Translations under genes and position numbers: made by a program | DNA from: Limnohabitans sp. DM1 | GTDB taxonomy: Bacteria > Pseudomonadota > Gammaproteobacteria > Burkholderiales > Burkholderiaceae_C | Assembly: GCF_001269385.1 (NCBI RefSeq) | Contig: NZ_CXOO01000029.1 | Span: forward strand, 1-64,000 | Direction: 5' to 3' | DNA length: 64,000 bases | Notes under the pieces: generated by a model | Database searches by the model: none | What the model saw: only the letters and a program-made list of their open reading frames with translations | What the model was told of the DNA's origin: nothing | In this document: piece by piece, positions 49,862-59,683 of the stretch | Layout: every line of letters starts with the position of its first letter | Position numbering within the stretch: the first letter of the stretch is position 1

Positions 49862-52810
49862 TCAGTTTTGGGGCGGCGCACTTTGCTGCATCCGCTGGCC
49901 CTGATTGCTTGCGGTTTGGGCTGGGTTTTGCAAGCTTTTTGAAACCGGCACATCAAATACGGCACCACTGCTCAAGCGAACTTGGTAACGCTGAGTGCCG
50001 TCGGTATGTTTTTTGACCAAGACTCGCCCCCATTCATCGGTCACACCCCGCGCCACCACCGAACCATCGCGCAGCAGTTCATAGGGCTCACCTTCTTGCA
50101 AACTACCGCCCAACGCATTGGCTTGCGTTGACAGATTCAGCCACAACTCCTCTGTCAAAGGCATCACCGGCGGCACTTGCAGCTGCACCGGCGCATTGGC
50201 CGGCCCATTCATGCCATGGCTTGCCGCATGCGCTGTCCAGCTGCCGCTGGTGCCTTCTTCGATGCCGCTGGCGTTCCAGCGGCGGTAGCTGCCGCCGCCG
50301 TTCATTTGCACTTCTTCTTTGGCGTTGATCTCGATGCTGTTGGCCGTGTGGGTGATGTCCAGCTTGGCCAGCAAATGGATGTTTTGGCTGAGTGATTTGA
50401 TTTCTACATCGGCCCCAACGGCGATGAGTTTCATGCCCGCTTTGTAGGCAAACAGCCGGATCGCCTCTTTGGCGCTGACGAGCAGGCTCTTGCCCGCGCT
50501 CACACTGGTGTGCCCGCCGCTGGTGATGGCGTGGTGCTGGCCGCTGTGCTGGTGCGTGCTTTGCGGTGTGGTGCTCTCGATGCCCGCTGGGCTGGACAGG
50601 ATCAGGTGGGGTTCTTGCAGTTCAGGGAATTTGCCTTCTGTTTTGCCGTCCCCTGCAATGGCTTTGTTTTGCAATTCAATGGCTTTGGCTACGTCGCCTT
50701 GGTCGCCTTCTTCCTGCGCTTGGTATTGCAGCGCCAAGTCGCCCAGACTGTCGTGCTGGCTTTGCCCTTGCGCCAGCCGCGCTGTGGTCTCGCTCAGGTC
50801 GGTGATGTGGCCATTGGCGTTGGGTCGGCCCTCGGTGCTGATGAGCAGGCCGTCTTTGGCTCTGACTGCGCCGTGTCCGTCGGTGCGCAGCTCAAAGCCT
50901 TCGCCACGGTGGTCTTTGCGGCCCGCATTGTCTTCGATGCGCGTGATGTGCCCCAGGCTCAAGCTGCTGTGCTGGTGGTCGCTCTTGATTTGCGCCTGGA
51001 TCTTTTGTTCGGTGTCGTCCAGCACCAAGTGGTTGGACCTGCCCGCTGCGCTGTTGCCTCCGCCGGGCTTGAGCTCGCGGCTTCTGAAGCCGCTGAGCGC
51101 TTGCTGCGCAGGCAGCGCCCAAGGCGGCGTGTTCATCTGGTTGTAGACCCGCCCGGTGCAAATGGGCTGGTCCGGGTCGCCCCCCAGAAAGTCCACGATC
51201 ACTTCTTGCCCGATGCGCGGCACGTGCATGGCACCCAGTTGGTTACCCGCCCAAGCGGCAGACACCCGCACCCAGCAGCTGCTGTTGTGGTTCTTGGCGC
51301 CATAGCGGTCCCACGGAAACTGAACTTTGATGCGCCCTAAAGGATCGGTGTAGATGTCGCTTTGTGCGGTGTCGGCGTCTGGCCCGCAGACCAGGGCCGT
51401 CTCGGGGCCGTGGGTGTGGGGTTTGGGCTGAATACCTTCGGGGCGCAGCAGCTCGGTGGTGGGCTGCACTTCAAAGCGCACGTCGATGCGCCATTGGCCA
51501 GACAGGCGTTGGGCGTCTGACAGGCCTTGCGGGATGAGTGCTTGGCCGATGTTGTTCTTGTTGCTACTGTTATCCCGCGCCGTGTCTTCGCTGACGTTTT
51601 CGATGACGGTGTGGGTGGACAGGGTCAGGTATTCGATGTTGGCCGCGTCTTGCGGGTGTTTGTGCAGGGCAAAGGTGTGGCCCGTGGCGATGCCGCGCAC
51701 ATGACCTGCGCCGCTGGCGCGTTGGCCTGCCTGGCGCAGTGCTTGCATGCGCAGGCGTGCCAGGTGTTGGCCTTGGGGCTCGGTTTGGTTGGCCTGGGCG
51801 GTATCAGAGCCTTTGTTTTCTTGTGCGTAGTCGCTGCCCGGCAGGCTGCCGCTGGCGGTGCTGCCGATGCCGCTGTCATTCCCAGGTGCTTGGCCTGTGC
51901 GCACTTTGCCCCCGCGCCACAAGTACACCTCTTGGTTGGCCTGGCCAGTGGCGCGGGGCTGGGCTTGGCTTGCGCCCAGGGCCACTTTGGGGCGGGTGTA
52001 GTCGTATTCGCGGCTGGCGTATTGGCCTGCTGTGAGCCGCTCGGTGGGGGTGAAGGCGTGGATGTATTCCTCGTCCACCTTGTGGCCAGGGGGGTAGTAG
52101 GCAATGCGGTGGTAAGCGCTGTCGCTCTGGTCCTTTTGCAGGGGGCTGAAGGCACCGTTGTGGTCACTCAAGATGAGGCGGTGCACGCCGCCCGAGTGCT
52201 CAAAGTGGAAGTTGATGCCCCACTCTTGCATGAGGCGGGTGATGAATTCAAAGTCGGTTTCGTTGTACTGCACGCAGTAGTCGCGGGCCGGATACGTCTC
52301 GATCAACCGCACTTCTGTGGCAAAGGCGTAGTCAGAGAGGACGGCGCGGATGACTTCAACCGGGGTTTGGTCTTGGAAGACTTTGCAGTCACTGGTCAGC
52401 GTGGCCAGGTGCAGCCAGGGGCGCAGGGTGAGCGCGTACAGTGCGTGCCGGCTGTCCGTGCCCAGGTGGCGGGCGGCGGTGATGAGGCCAGACAGTTCGC
52501 GAACGCCTGCGCCTTGGTTGGCTGCGCCCAAGTTGCCCGCCAGACCGGCCACAAAGCTGCCGTGGCCGTCCAGTGCGATGGCGCAAGTGATCTCGCGCCC
52601 GACCATGTCGTGCAGGGGGAAGTTGCTGGCGTCGTTGGCGGCAAACTGCAAGGCGTCTGGGCTTTGCAGGATGAGGGTGTACTCAAAGAGGGAGTTGACG
52701 GCCTCATGGCCCGAGAGCTTCAGGGGCACCAAGGCGGCAGCACCTGCCACTTGGGGGATGGCCGGGCTGGTGACGGTGAGGACTTTGGGGGATGGGTTGA
52801 AATTGGGCAT
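49862..52810 (-). CDS. vgrG: Type VI secretion spike protein VgrG
   Basis: A 982-residue VgrG. The N-terminal gp27-like domain includes LKLSGHEAVNSLFEYTL and MQEWGINFHFEHSGGVHRLIL; the gp5 OB region has [16 protein letters not shown] and [15 protein letters not shown]; a DUF2345 needle follows (about residues 700-880). The last 100 residues form an extension with LLRDGSVVARGVTDEWGRV, a fold resembling a short Ig-like adaptor, which may dock the adjacent Tle5 effector. ATG 52810 (MPNFNPSPK) is preferred over the upstream 52864 start, which would add a hydrophobic leader. No other T6SS structural gene is present, so this is an orphan vgrG cassette. Confidence 0.93.
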   Translation of the reverse strand: MPNFNPSPKVLTVTSPAIPQVAGAAALVPLKLSGHEAVNSLFEYTLILQSPDALQFAANDASNFPLHDMVGREITCAIALDGHGSFVAGLAGNLGAANQGAGVRELSGLITAARHLGTDSRHALYALTLRPWLHLATLTSDCKVFQDQTPVEVIRAVLSDYAFATEVRLIETYPARDYCVQYNETDFEFITRLMQEWGINFHFEHSGGVHRLILSDHNGAFSPLQKDQSDSAYHRIAYYPPGHKVDEEYIHAFTPTERLTAGQYASREYDYTRPKVALGASQAQPRATGQANQEVYLWRGGKVRTGQAPGNDSGIGSTASGSLPGSDYAQENKGSDTAQANQTEPQGQHLARLRMQALRQAGQRASGAGHVRGIATGHTFALHKHPQDAANIEYLTLSTHTVIENVSEDTARDNSSNKNNIGQALIPQGLSDAQRLSGQWRIDVRFEVQPTTELLRPEGIQPKPHTHGPETALVCGPDADTAQSDIYTDPLGRIKVQFPWDRYGAKNHNSSCWVRVSAAWAGNQLGAMHVPRIGQEVIVDFLGGDPDQPICTGRVYNQMNTPPWALPAQQALSGFRSRELKPGGGNSAAGRSNHLVLDDTEQKIQAQIKSDHQHSSLSLGHITRIEDNAGRKDHRGEGFELRTDGHGAVRAKDGLLISTEGRPNANGHITDLSETTARLAQGQSQHDSLGDLALQYQAQEEGDQGDVAKAIELQNKAIAGDGKTEGKFPELQEPHLILSSPAGIESTTPQSTHQHSGQHHAITSGGHTSVSAGKSLLVSAKEAIRLFAYKAGMKLIAVGADVEIKSLSQNIHLLAKLDITHTANSIEINAKEEVQMNGGGSYRRWNASGIEEGTSGSWTAHAASHGMNGPANAPVQLQVPPVMPLTEELWLNLSTQANALGGSLQEGEPYELLRDGSVVARGVTDEWGRVLVKKHTDGTQRYQVRLSSGAVFDVPVSKSLQNPAQTASNQGQRMQQSAPPQN

Positions 52811-52985
52811 ATCGAATCTGCAAACCAGAACGGAATGCAAGATTAGATACCAAAGTAAACACAAAAAAAGGCCAAAATTTCAAAGAATCAAGTCACGGGG
52901 ATAAAAGTACTGGGAAATGAACCTTTGCAGGAATGGCCGAGAAATTTCAGATCGAGTAAGACAGTACATGTAACAGAACAGCCCC

Positions 52986-55958
52986 TCAAATCAACCGCTG
53001 CTGCAACGAAGCCTCACCAAGTGGCCGCAGCCGTGCAAAGTCCAGCAGTTCCGCCAGCCTTGCCTTCTTTGTTTGCCACTCATACACCGCAGCCTCACCC
53101 AGCAGCACGTAATGCCATGGCGGTCCGCCGCGTTGTTCTTCTGTGAGATTGTTGATGCGTTCGCACCAAGCCAGCGCGGCTTTCAGTTTGCGTTGCACGT
53201 TGGGGTGGATGGTTTGTTCCTGGCCTTTGGTTTCGACCAGATACACCGCGCCAGCGGTGCGCACCAGAAAGTCGGGTGAATAGAAGGCGGGCAGGCCGTC
53301 GTCTTTTACGTAGCGCAAGCGTGCAAAGGTGTGGCGGTTTTCGCTGATCTTGCAAAACGCCAGCACTTGTGTGTCGGCTTGTGCCCAGTGGATGAAGGCG
53401 CGTTCCAGCCCGCCGTTGCGGCTGGGCCAGCCTAGTCGGGTGTAGATGCATTTGGACACTTCCAGCGATGCACTTTCGCGCACCATGATTTTGGGCACTT
53501 CGCTCAAATGGCGCAGATGCACTTCGGTCTGGCCTGTGGTGTGTTTTTCTTCCGATTCAAGCAAACCGACGGCAAACACTTTGGTGATGTGGTCCACCAC
53601 GGGCTGCAACAGCAGCAAGCGCCAGTTTTCATCTTCCAGCGGGTTGAAGGTGCCCGCAAACAGTTGCGTCCAGACGTAGTCGTCAATCCAGCCCGTCAGC
53701 TCGGCGGTGTTCACTTGCAGATAGGGCTTGGCCAGGTGCGTGGCAATCTTGTTGCCTTTGGGCAGTGGCTCACTCAGCGCCTGGCTGATGCGCCGCGTCA
53801 GGCGCGACAGGTAATCGTTGTAGCCGCTCACGTTCATCACCGCGCCGTCCACCCGGTAGTCGCCAAACAGCGTGGCGCTTTGCAGGTCTTGCGAGACAAA
53901 GGTGTCGCCCTTGCCCAGCATGCCCTTGAGCTGGTCCGCCGTCATGGCTGTGAAGGCGGGCAGGGCGGTCACGTCGATCTGGTTATGGTCGCGCAGCTCG
54001 TCGGCTTCTTGCAGGATGAACGGAATGCCGAAGTCAAAGGCTTCAAAGTCTTCGCGCAACTCAGCGGCGATCACGTCGCCAGTGGCCGATCTGCCGTCAC
54101 CGTCGTCATCGCCTGTGGTGCCCGCCAGGCCTTCGTTGATCAGCTCGTCATAGAAAGACTGAAACGCCGGGTGCTCCACGATGGACAGCACATCGAGCAA
54201 GCTGCCGGGTTCTTTGCTGGCCTCGATCAGTTCGCGGTTTTCGCGTTTGATGTCGTTGTATTCCGCATCGCGCCACATCAGGCGTAAGCCACGCCCAATG
54301 GTTTGCTCCAGCAAAATCTGCGCTTGGCTGGAGCGCAGCGGGACGATGACGCAGATGTTATTCACGTCAAAGCCTTCGCGCAGCATCAGCACGCTCACGA
54401 TCACACGCGGGGTTGCGTGGTGGTCCACGCTGAACAGGCGCTCGCGCACAGGGGCCCAGTCTTTTTCACCCAGCTCGGCCTTTTTGCCCGAGTCGATGGT
54501 CATCACCTCGTCTTCGTTCAGGCCTTCCTGGTCGCGCAAGAACTCGGCCACCAGCGGCGACACGGTGGTGTCTTCACAGACCACCAGCATCTTGGGGTGG
54601 CGTTGCGGATCAATAGCCGCAAAGTCTTTTTCGAGCTTGCGCAGCTTGGCCAAGCCTGCCCGCAGCATCACGCGCTGGCCTTCGCTCAGGGCGGGGTTAC
54701 CCGATTCGTCGCGTTCGGCTTTGAACTCCAGCGGCAATGCGCCGATTTCCTTGCGGCGGTCCAGCACCAGCGACTTGACCAGCCCGGCACGCATGGCGCT
54801 TTTGAGGTCGAAGTCGGTCACGATGTGCGGAAAGAACACCTTGCGTTTGTTCTTGCCCGAGCCCACGTCGTTGTAAGGCGTGGCCGAAAAGTCCACCTGC
54901 ACAAAGCGGCGGCCTTTGGTCTGGGCGATGCGGCTTAGGCTTTTTTGCCATTCCACTTCTGTTGTCTCGCCTTCACGTTTGAACTCGTGGATGTGGTGCG
55001 CTTCGTCGTTGAAGACCATCAGCTCGGGCAGCTGGGCCAAAAACTCCAGCACATTGCCGCGTGCATAGCGGCGGTCCAATACATCCAAGCTGTTGCCTGT
55101 GGCACGTCCTGGCGTCAGCGGCAGCACTTGGGCCACCACGTCTTGCGGGGCCATGGGCGCGCCAAGCGTTTCGACTTCTTCGATGTCTTCCGTCACATCG
55201 CCACCTTCGGCCAGCAGGTGCCAATTGGTGATGGCGATCATGCCGTTGCCAGTGGCTTTGAGGCCGATCTCGTTTTTGCTGCACACATTGCCGCGCACAA
55301 AGGCAAACACCGATTCGCGGTGCGCCTCGGGGATGAACAGGTCGGCAAACTTGGCCATGTCCGAACTGGCGAAGTCACGCGAGCCATTGCCCCCTGGAAT
55401 GAGCTTGCCGCAAAACGCATCGAGCAAGCGCTCATAAACAATCAGGCCCGGCGCCACCACCATGAACTGACGGGTAAAACGTGGGTCGTCAATCCCTTCG
55501 GCCAGTGCAGCGGTTTTGTTGAGCAGCTGCCAGATCATCAGCGCTTGCAACACCCAGGTCTTGCCCGTGCCCGTGGCCATCTTCAGGCAGTACTTGGGGT
55601 GGCCGTGTTTGTCGGCAGACACTTCGGCAAGGCGCGTGCCCGTCAGCAGCGCATCGGGGGCAGCGGCGCGGTACAAGTCCAACAGCGTCCAGCGCTCAAG
55701 GTCAGCGCCCAGCACCTCGTGCGCCACGATGGCGTTCAAGATGGCCTGCTTTTGTCCGGCGTGAAAGTTCAGGCCGCCTCGGGCCATCACCATGTCTTCG
55801 CCAAACCACCAGGCCAGCAAGTCGGCCGTGGTGGTGGTGACCAGTTCCAGAATTTCTGCTGCACCCGATTCCAGTCCCAGGCATAGCTGATTGGTTTTGG
55901 CGGTCAGGCCTGCGGCCAGGGCCAATTGGTCATCGGCTTTGTGGGTCGTGCTGCTCAT
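52986..55958 (-). CDS. Type III restriction enzyme subunit (Res), helicase-nuclease
   Basis: A 990-residue SF2 helicase fused to a nuclease. Walker A lies in [14 protein letters not shown] (about residue 130), the DEAD-box variant [10 protein letters not shown] (about 325), SATPYND (about 370), and motif [11 protein letters not shown] (about 580). Near the C-terminus YSPDFLVRT...[10 protein letters not shown] is a PD-(D/E)xK nuclease (about 895-915). ATG 55958 overlaps the mod stop (ATGA). Together with Mod it should cut DNA after translocation between unmethylated sites. It appears complete. Confidence 0.92.
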   Translation of the reverse strand: MSSTTHKADDQLALAAGLTAKTNQLCLGLESGAAEILELVTTTTADLLAWWFGEDMVMARGGLNFHAGQKQAILNAIVAHEVLGADLERWTLLDLYRAAAPDALLTGTRLAEVSADKHGHPKYCLKMATGTGKTWVLQALMIWQLLNKTAALAEGIDDPRFTRQFMVVAPGLIVYERLLDAFCGKLIPGGNGSRDFASSDMAKFADLFIPEAHRESVFAFVRGNVCSKNEIGLKATGNGMIAITNWHLLAEGGDVTEDIEEVETLGAPMAPQDVVAQVLPLTPGRATGNSLDVLDRRYARGNVLEFLAQLPELMVFNDEAHHIHEFKREGETTEVEWQKSLSRIAQTKGRRFVQVDFSATPYNDVGSGKNKRKVFFPHIVTDFDLKSAMRAGLVKSLVLDRRKEIGALPLEFKAERDESGNPALSEGQRVMLRAGLAKLRKLEKDFAAIDPQRHPKMLVVCEDTTVSPLVAEFLRDQEGLNEDEVMTIDSGKKAELGEKDWAPVRERLFSVDHHATPRVIVSVLMLREGFDVNNICVIVPLRSSQAQILLEQTIGRGLRLMWRDAEYNDIKRENRELIEASKEPGSLLDVLSIVEHPAFQSFYDELINEGLAGTTGDDDGDGRSATGDVIAAELREDFEAFDFGIPFILQEADELRDHNQIDVTALPAFTAMTADQLKGMLGKGDTFVSQDLQSATLFGDYRVDGAVMNVSGYNDYLSRLTRRISQALSEPLPKGNKIATHLAKPYLQVNTAELTGWIDDYVWTQLFAGTFNPLEDENWRLLLLQPVVDHITKVFAVGLLESEEKHTTGQTEVHLRHLSEVPKIMVRESASLEVSKCIYTRLGWPSRNGGLERAFIHWAQADTQVLAFCKISENRHTFARLRYVKDDGLPAFYSPDFLVRTAGAVYLVETKGQEQTIHPNVQRKLKAALAWCERINNLTEEQRGGPPWHYVLLGEAAVYEWQTKKARLAELLDFARLRPLGEASLQQRLI

Positions 55959-58129
55959 GCGGCCTCCACAGTGGTCACCACTTCGGCTTCAAAACCAAAC
56001 ACATCGACCACGCGCACGCACACCTTGCGAGCCCCGGCTTTTGCAGGAACGCTCACCTGCGCCTGAGTGACCACGCGCAACACATCGGCATCGTTGGCGG
56101 TGTTGCCCCGGTAGTCTTGCCAGACCGAGCGGAACACCTTGCCGTCGTAGTCTGGGTCCACCGCCCAATACTCGATCAGGGCCAGCGGCTCCTTGTTGGC
56201 CACTTGCTGCAAGGCTTGGCGGTTGGCGTCGTCCAGATTGATGGCTTCGGGCGAGAGCAGCACATAGTTTTTGAGCTTGACGGTGAGTGTTTCGGTCGGG
56301 GTTTCATCGCCTGCACTGGATGACACCATGCGTGTGATCGGCTCAATGGTTAGGTATTGCAATGACGAGAAACGTACTTGGCCGCGCAGCTTGTCGATGC
56401 CGCCTTTCTTCTTGAGCCGGTCCATCAGGTCCGGTGGGATGACCAGCACTTCGAGGCGGCTGTCGTTGAGCGCGGTGATGGTTTCGCCAATTGATGGCTC
56501 AAAGTTCCAGCCCAGCACCACCACACGGTCCCAACCGCCCATGAGGTTGTCGCGCTGTGCGATGGCCTTTTTGAGTGTGGCCATGCCGGTGAGCTTGTTT
56601 GGCGAGTCGGCCAGCACCAGGGTTTTACTGCCCCGGCCAGCGCCGAGTGCCATGCCTGCGATTTGCCCAAGGTTGCGCTGCGGGTTCACATCGGGTGGCA
56701 GGGGCAGGGCACCGTAGAGCGACAACACAATTTGTGACAAATCACCGATGCGGAAATCGCGGCCTAAAGTGGCTTTGGCTGCTTCGACTTGGTAGTCGCC
56801 AATGGCCTGGTAAAGGAAGGGCTTGGCCTCTTGGTCGATCAGGCGTTTGCGCATGATCATGCAGGCGGGTTTGCCGAGATCGGTGGTGATCCAGCGGCGG
56901 CCTAGTTTTTCTGCCGCAGCTGCAGTGGTGCCAGATCCTCCATTGAAATCAGCGACGATTCCGTTATCAGGACACGAAGATCGGATGATTCTTTCAAGAA
57001 GTTTCTCAGGCTTTTGGGTTCCATAGTTGAGACTTTGTCCTGAACCGCCCGCAACGTACGAGATATCTGTCCAAATGTCGCTAAGTGGTACCCCGGGAAG
57101 CTCGTCTAAAAAAACGATCTTGCAACGTTTGATTGGGAGTCCATTACGCCCCAGTTTGATTCGTCCATGACTGCCGGGCACCGCCGTTTGAGGTGCGTTC
57201 CAAAGCACCTCCATTTTTTCAGCGTTGGTCCTCCATCTTGCGGATGTTCCGTGGAAGTCGAACAATTCCATCCTTCCTTGTGGATCGAGCATGTTTTCCG
57301 ATTTCCAAAACCTTCCGTCTGGTAGTTCATTCCATTCAGCGTCTATGTATTCTTTTGAATATGGAAGGTATTGTTTTTCGAATGGATAGTTGCTGCTCTT
57401 TGTGAAAAAGAAAATTGAGTCTTTTGTCCGACCAAATTTTCCGGTTGTGTCATTGTGTGATGCTGTCCTTTGCCATGTAATTTCATTTTGAAAATGTTCT
57501 TTGCCAAACACCTCATCCAAGACCAGCTTCACGTAATGCCCCACATGCCAGTCCAGATGCACGTAGATGGACCCGGTATCGGCCATCAGTTCACGCATCA
57601 GGATCAGGCGTGGCGTGATCATTGCGAGGTATGAGGCAGTGCCGTCGCTCCAGGTGTCTGAATAGGCGAACTGCTCGATGACCGTGGGCTTTTGTTCGAT
57701 CTCCACACCTGGCAGCGTGACCTTGGTGCGGTAGTCGGCCTTGGAGTCAAAAGGCGGGTCGATGTAGATCAGGTCCACCTTGCCGCGCAGGCTGGGCGTG
57801 TTCTCGTCCCCCGCAAGCAAGGCGGCCATGGCCAGCAGGTTGTCGCCATAAATCAGCCGATTGGCCCAAGGTGCTTCGGGAGCGGCGCCCAACGTGGCTT
57901 GCGGGTCATCGATCAGGCTGGCTTGCCCTGGTGCAAACACCTCGCGCTGGCTGGCCCTGTTTTGCTGGGTGACCCAGTCTTTCGCAGCGGTGTCCCGGGC
58001 TGGCAGCACCACTTCACGGGTTTGCAGCCCCACACGGTGGCGGCTTTCGATGCCTTCCAGGATTTTTTCAGCTTGCTTGCGGCCATTGGCCACGATGTCG
58101 GGGAGTTGTTCGAGGAGGGACTTGGGCAT
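55955..58129 (-). CDS. Type III DNA methyltransferase subunit (Mod)
   Basis: A 724-residue beta-class adenine methyltransferase. Catalytic motif IV is [16 protein letters not shown] (about residue 118); the SAM-binding motif I lies downstream in [22 protein letters not shown] (outlined, about 385), the beta-class order. [12 protein letters not shown] precedes motif IV. The target recognition segment between them (about residues 215-360) is visibly AT-rich compared with the flanks, a sign of domain exchange. It is upstream of and overlaps res. A divergent HTH gene and three palindromes lie upstream and may control it. Recognition sequence unknown. Confidence 0.92.
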   Translation of the reverse strand: MPKSLLEQLPDIVANGRKQAEKILEGIESRHRVGLQTREVVLPARDTAAKDWVTQQNRASQREVFAPGQASLIDDPQATLGAAPEAPWANRLIYGDNLLAMAALLAGDENTPSLRGKVDLIYIDPPFDSKADYRTKVTLPGVEIEQKPTVIEQFAYSDTWSDGTASYLAMITPRLILMRELMADTGSIYVHLDWHVGHYVKLVLDEVFGKEHFQNEITWQRTASHNDTTGKFGRTKDSIFFFTKSSNYPFEKQYLPYSKEYIDAEWNELPDGRFWKSENMLDPQGRMELFDFHGTSARWRTNAEKMEVLWNAPQTAVPGSHGRIKLGRNGLPIKRCKIVFLDELPGVPLSDIWTDISYVAGGSGQSLNYGTQKPEKLLERIIRSSCPDNGIVADFNGGSGTTAAAAEKLGRRWITTDLGKPACMIMRKRLIDQEAKPFLYQAIGDYQVEAAKATLGRDFRIGDLSQIVLSLYGALPLPPDVNPQRNLGQIAGMALGAGRGSKTLVLADSPNKLTGMATLKKAIAQRDNLMGGWDRVVVLGWNFEPSIGETITALNDSRLEVLVIPPDLMDRLKKKGGIDKLRGQVRFSSLQYLTIEPITRMVSSSAGDETPTETLTVKLKNYVLLSPEAINLDDANRQALQQVANKEPLALIEYWAVDPDYDGKVFRSVWQDYRGNTANDADVLRVVTQAQVSVPAKAGARKVCVRVVDVFGFEAEVVTTVEAA

Positions 58130-58138
58130 GCAATGGAC

Positions 58139-58200
58139 TCAATAAGCTATTGATTCAGTTTTCAACTGATTGTTGTAATGATACTCAACAGCTATTTGAG
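58139..58200. promoter_or_regulatory. Three small palindromes in the mod/HTH divergent region
   Basis: TCAATAAGCTATTGA (58139-58153), TCAGTTTTCAACTGA (58155-58169) and CTCAACAGCTATTTGAG (58184-58200) lie within 62 bp between the divergent mod and HTH genes. Clustered short palindromes are typical operators for restriction-modification control proteins. Confidence 0.7.
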
Positions 58201-58231
58201 AAAATCATCAAGCGGTTTGTAGTTTGCTTGG

Positions 58232-58645
58232 ATGAATGAAAAAATTGAATTCACTGAGCGTTTGCGTGCCGCAATGATTCAGGCGGGCTACGTTGCCAGT
58301 CCTTCGGTTTTGGAGCATGAGTTCAATTTGCGCTGGCCAGGCAAGTCAATCAGCAATCAGGCGGCGTGGGGTTGGCTGAACAACCGTTCAATCCCGATGC
58401 AGGACAAAATGAAAGTTTTGGCAGAGTGGCTGAAGGTGGAGCCCGACGTCCTGCGTTTTGGCGATGCCGTACGTTTGTCGGTGCAGCAGCAAAAAAAACG
58501 CTGGGACGAGGGTGTTGGTTACGTGGAGCGCGAAACCTTCGACACCTTTTTGCAGCTCCCCGCCACTCAGCGCAAGATCATCCGCGAGGTGATCCTGACG
58601 TTTGCCAAGGCCAATGGGGTGCAAGATACCCCCGCAAAGAAGTAA
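58232..58645 (+). CDS. HTH regulator divergent from the restriction-modification operon
   Basis: A 137-residue protein with an N-terminal Cro/C1-like HTH (EFTERLRAAMIQAGYVASPSVLEHEFNLRW in outline, with SISNQAAWGWLNNRSIPMQDKMKVLAEWL as recognition region). The C-terminal part (FDTFLQLPATQRKIIREVILTFAKANG) is helical. Similar proteins occur as stand-alone regulators beside mobile and defence genes. ATG 58232 has no strong ribosome site. Location next to mod with intervening palindromes suggests a controller-type role, but it is longer than classic C proteins. Confidence 0.7.
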   Translation: MNEKIEFTERLRAAMIQAGYVASPSVLEHEFNLRWPGKSISNQAAWGWLNNRSIPMQDKMKVLAEWLKVEPDVLRFGDAVRLSVQQQKKRWDEGVGYVERETFDTFLQLPATQRKIIREVILTFAKANGVQDTPAKK

Positions 58646-58672
58646 CGTTTGCTTTGGCTTGATCGCCCATCA

Positions 58673-58950
58673 GCCAGCAGGACATCAAAGACCGCCTGCT
58701 GTACCGCCAAGCCGTGGAAACTGCCCGCTGCCTGCAAGAAGGCGTGCTGACCTCGGTGCACGACGGCAACATCGGCTCGATCTTCGGCATCGGCTTTCCG
58801 GCTTGGACGGGCGGCGCGCTGCAGTTCATCTATGGTCATGGCGTGGATGCGTTTGCCAAGCGGTGTGCTGAATTGGCGGCGATGTATGGCGTGGGGTTTG
58901 TGCTGACAGCGGAAGTGATTGCGAGCTTGAAGCAGCATCAGCCGGTGTAT
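58673..58950 (+). pseudogene. fadB 3'-end duplicate
   Basis: About 93 codons identical in frame to the C-terminus of the fadB-like gene at 43252, starting QQDIKDRLLYRQAVETARCLQEG (outlined). The stop codon is replaced, and the frame runs to 59022. No start or rest of the gene is present. It marks the right edge of the type VI/restriction-modification block. Confidence 0.92.
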
Positions 58951-58984
58951 GGAAGGCTGGATGCCAGTCAAAGCATGGATGCGG

Positions 58985-59193
58985 CTATATTGAATCCAGC
59001 TGGTCGGCTTTGGCCTTGTTGAGCAGTCTGGCCCGGACCGATGCAGGCTTGTTGATCATGCGGTCAGCCCTTCGAGGTAAGGCCGCATCACGTTTTGCAC
59101 GCGGCAAATTTGCCCGTAGTGCCAAAGCCCATCCATCGTGACCCGCTTGGCGTGCCATGCTTCTTTCAGCGCTTCCAGCGCCACGTCCGGACG
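58985..59193 (-). pseudogene. abiEi/abiEii toxin-antitoxin remnant
   Basis: The minus strand from 59193 reads RPDVALEALKEAWHAKRV...VMRPYLEGLTA and a stop at 59056, like the C-terminus of AbiEi-type antitoxins. An overlapping ATG at 59059 starts INKPASVRARLLNKAKADQLD, the typical N-terminus of AbiEii nucleotidyltransferase toxins, and stops at 58985. Only the junction of a type IV toxin-antitoxin operon is left, cut on one side by the hrpA tail and on the other near the fadB duplicate. Confidence 0.7.
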
Positions 59194-59321
59194 CCTGCAT
59201 GTTGGAGTTCCGCAGGCTACTGGAAGAACTGCGTGTGAGCTTCTTCGCGCAAGAACGGCGCACCCCGCAGCCGGTCAGCATCAGGCGGCTGGAGAAGGCT
59301 TGGGGGCAATTGAATCATTGA
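59194..59321 (+). pseudogene. hrpA 3'-end fragment, copy 1
   Basis: In frame this reads LEFRRLLEELRVSFFAQERR, TPQPVSIRRLEKAWGQLNH and TGA, matching the C-terminus of the HrpA-type ATP-dependent RNA helicase (DUF3418 end). It begins abruptly at the abiEi remnant. Two more copies follow downstream. Confidence 0.75.
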
Positions 59322-59361
59322 GGCGTCAGTCTTTGTCTTGATGTTCGAGGCGCAGTGCTGT

Positions 59362-59383
59362 TTATAAACAAATTGTTTATAAT
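59362..59383 (+). promoter_or_regulatory. Palindromic operator/promoter of the higBA-type module
   Basis: TTATAAACA and TGTTTATAA face each other 3 bases apart (59362-59382). The right arm contains the -10 sequence TATAAT (59378-59383). The toxin ATG at 59390 lies 7 bases after it, about where transcription should start. Autoregulation by the antitoxin at this site is likely. Confidence 0.75.
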
Positions 59384-59389
59384 AGCCAC

Positions 59390-59671
59390 ATGATCGAAAG
59401 TTTTGCCAGCGACGAAACCGAACGCTTGTTTGCGACAGGCAAATCGCGCCGTCTGCCCCCTGAGATCCTCAAGCGGGCGGTGATGCGTCTGACGCAGCTT
59501 CACGCGGCGGTCGAAGTCGATGACTTACGCATGCCGCCTTCCAACCGTTTGGAGGCTTTGACGGGTGATCTTGCAGGCAAATGGAGCGTTCGTGTCAATG
59601 ACCGTTGGCGTTTGTGCTTTCGGTTTGAACATGGGCATGCGTATGACGTTGAAATTGTGGATTACCACTGA
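59390..59671 (+). CDS. higB: HigB/RelE-superfamily toxin
   Basis: A 93-residue toxin of the HigB (plasmid killer) type. KSRRLPPEILKRAVMRLTQLHAA is the first helix pair; PPSNRLEALTGDLAGKWSVRVNDRWRLCFRF the conserved strand with the basic catalytic residues; DVEIVDYH the C-terminus. Family members cleave mRNA at the ribosome. The toxin precedes the antitoxin by 12 bp, the usual higBA order. The transcript may be leaderless, because the -10 box ends 6 bases before the ATG. All parts appear intact. Confidence 0.9.
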   Translation: MIESFASDETERLFATGKSRRLPPEILKRAVMRLTQLHAAVEVDDLRMPPSNRLEALTGDLAGKWSVRVNDRWRLCFRFEHGHAYDVEIVDYH

Positions 59672-59683
59672 GGAGTGATGAAG

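Noticed and set aside
52986..58129. BREX or DISARM assignment for the methyltransferase-helicase pair
   Set aside because: No pglZ, brxC, drmB or similar partner; Mod/Res architecture with a PD-(D/E)xK nuclease fits type III restriction-modification.
45131..58950. Composite transposon explanation for the fadB repeats
   Set aside because: The repeats are gene ends without transposase or inverted ends, so duplication or integration with end replacement is preferred.
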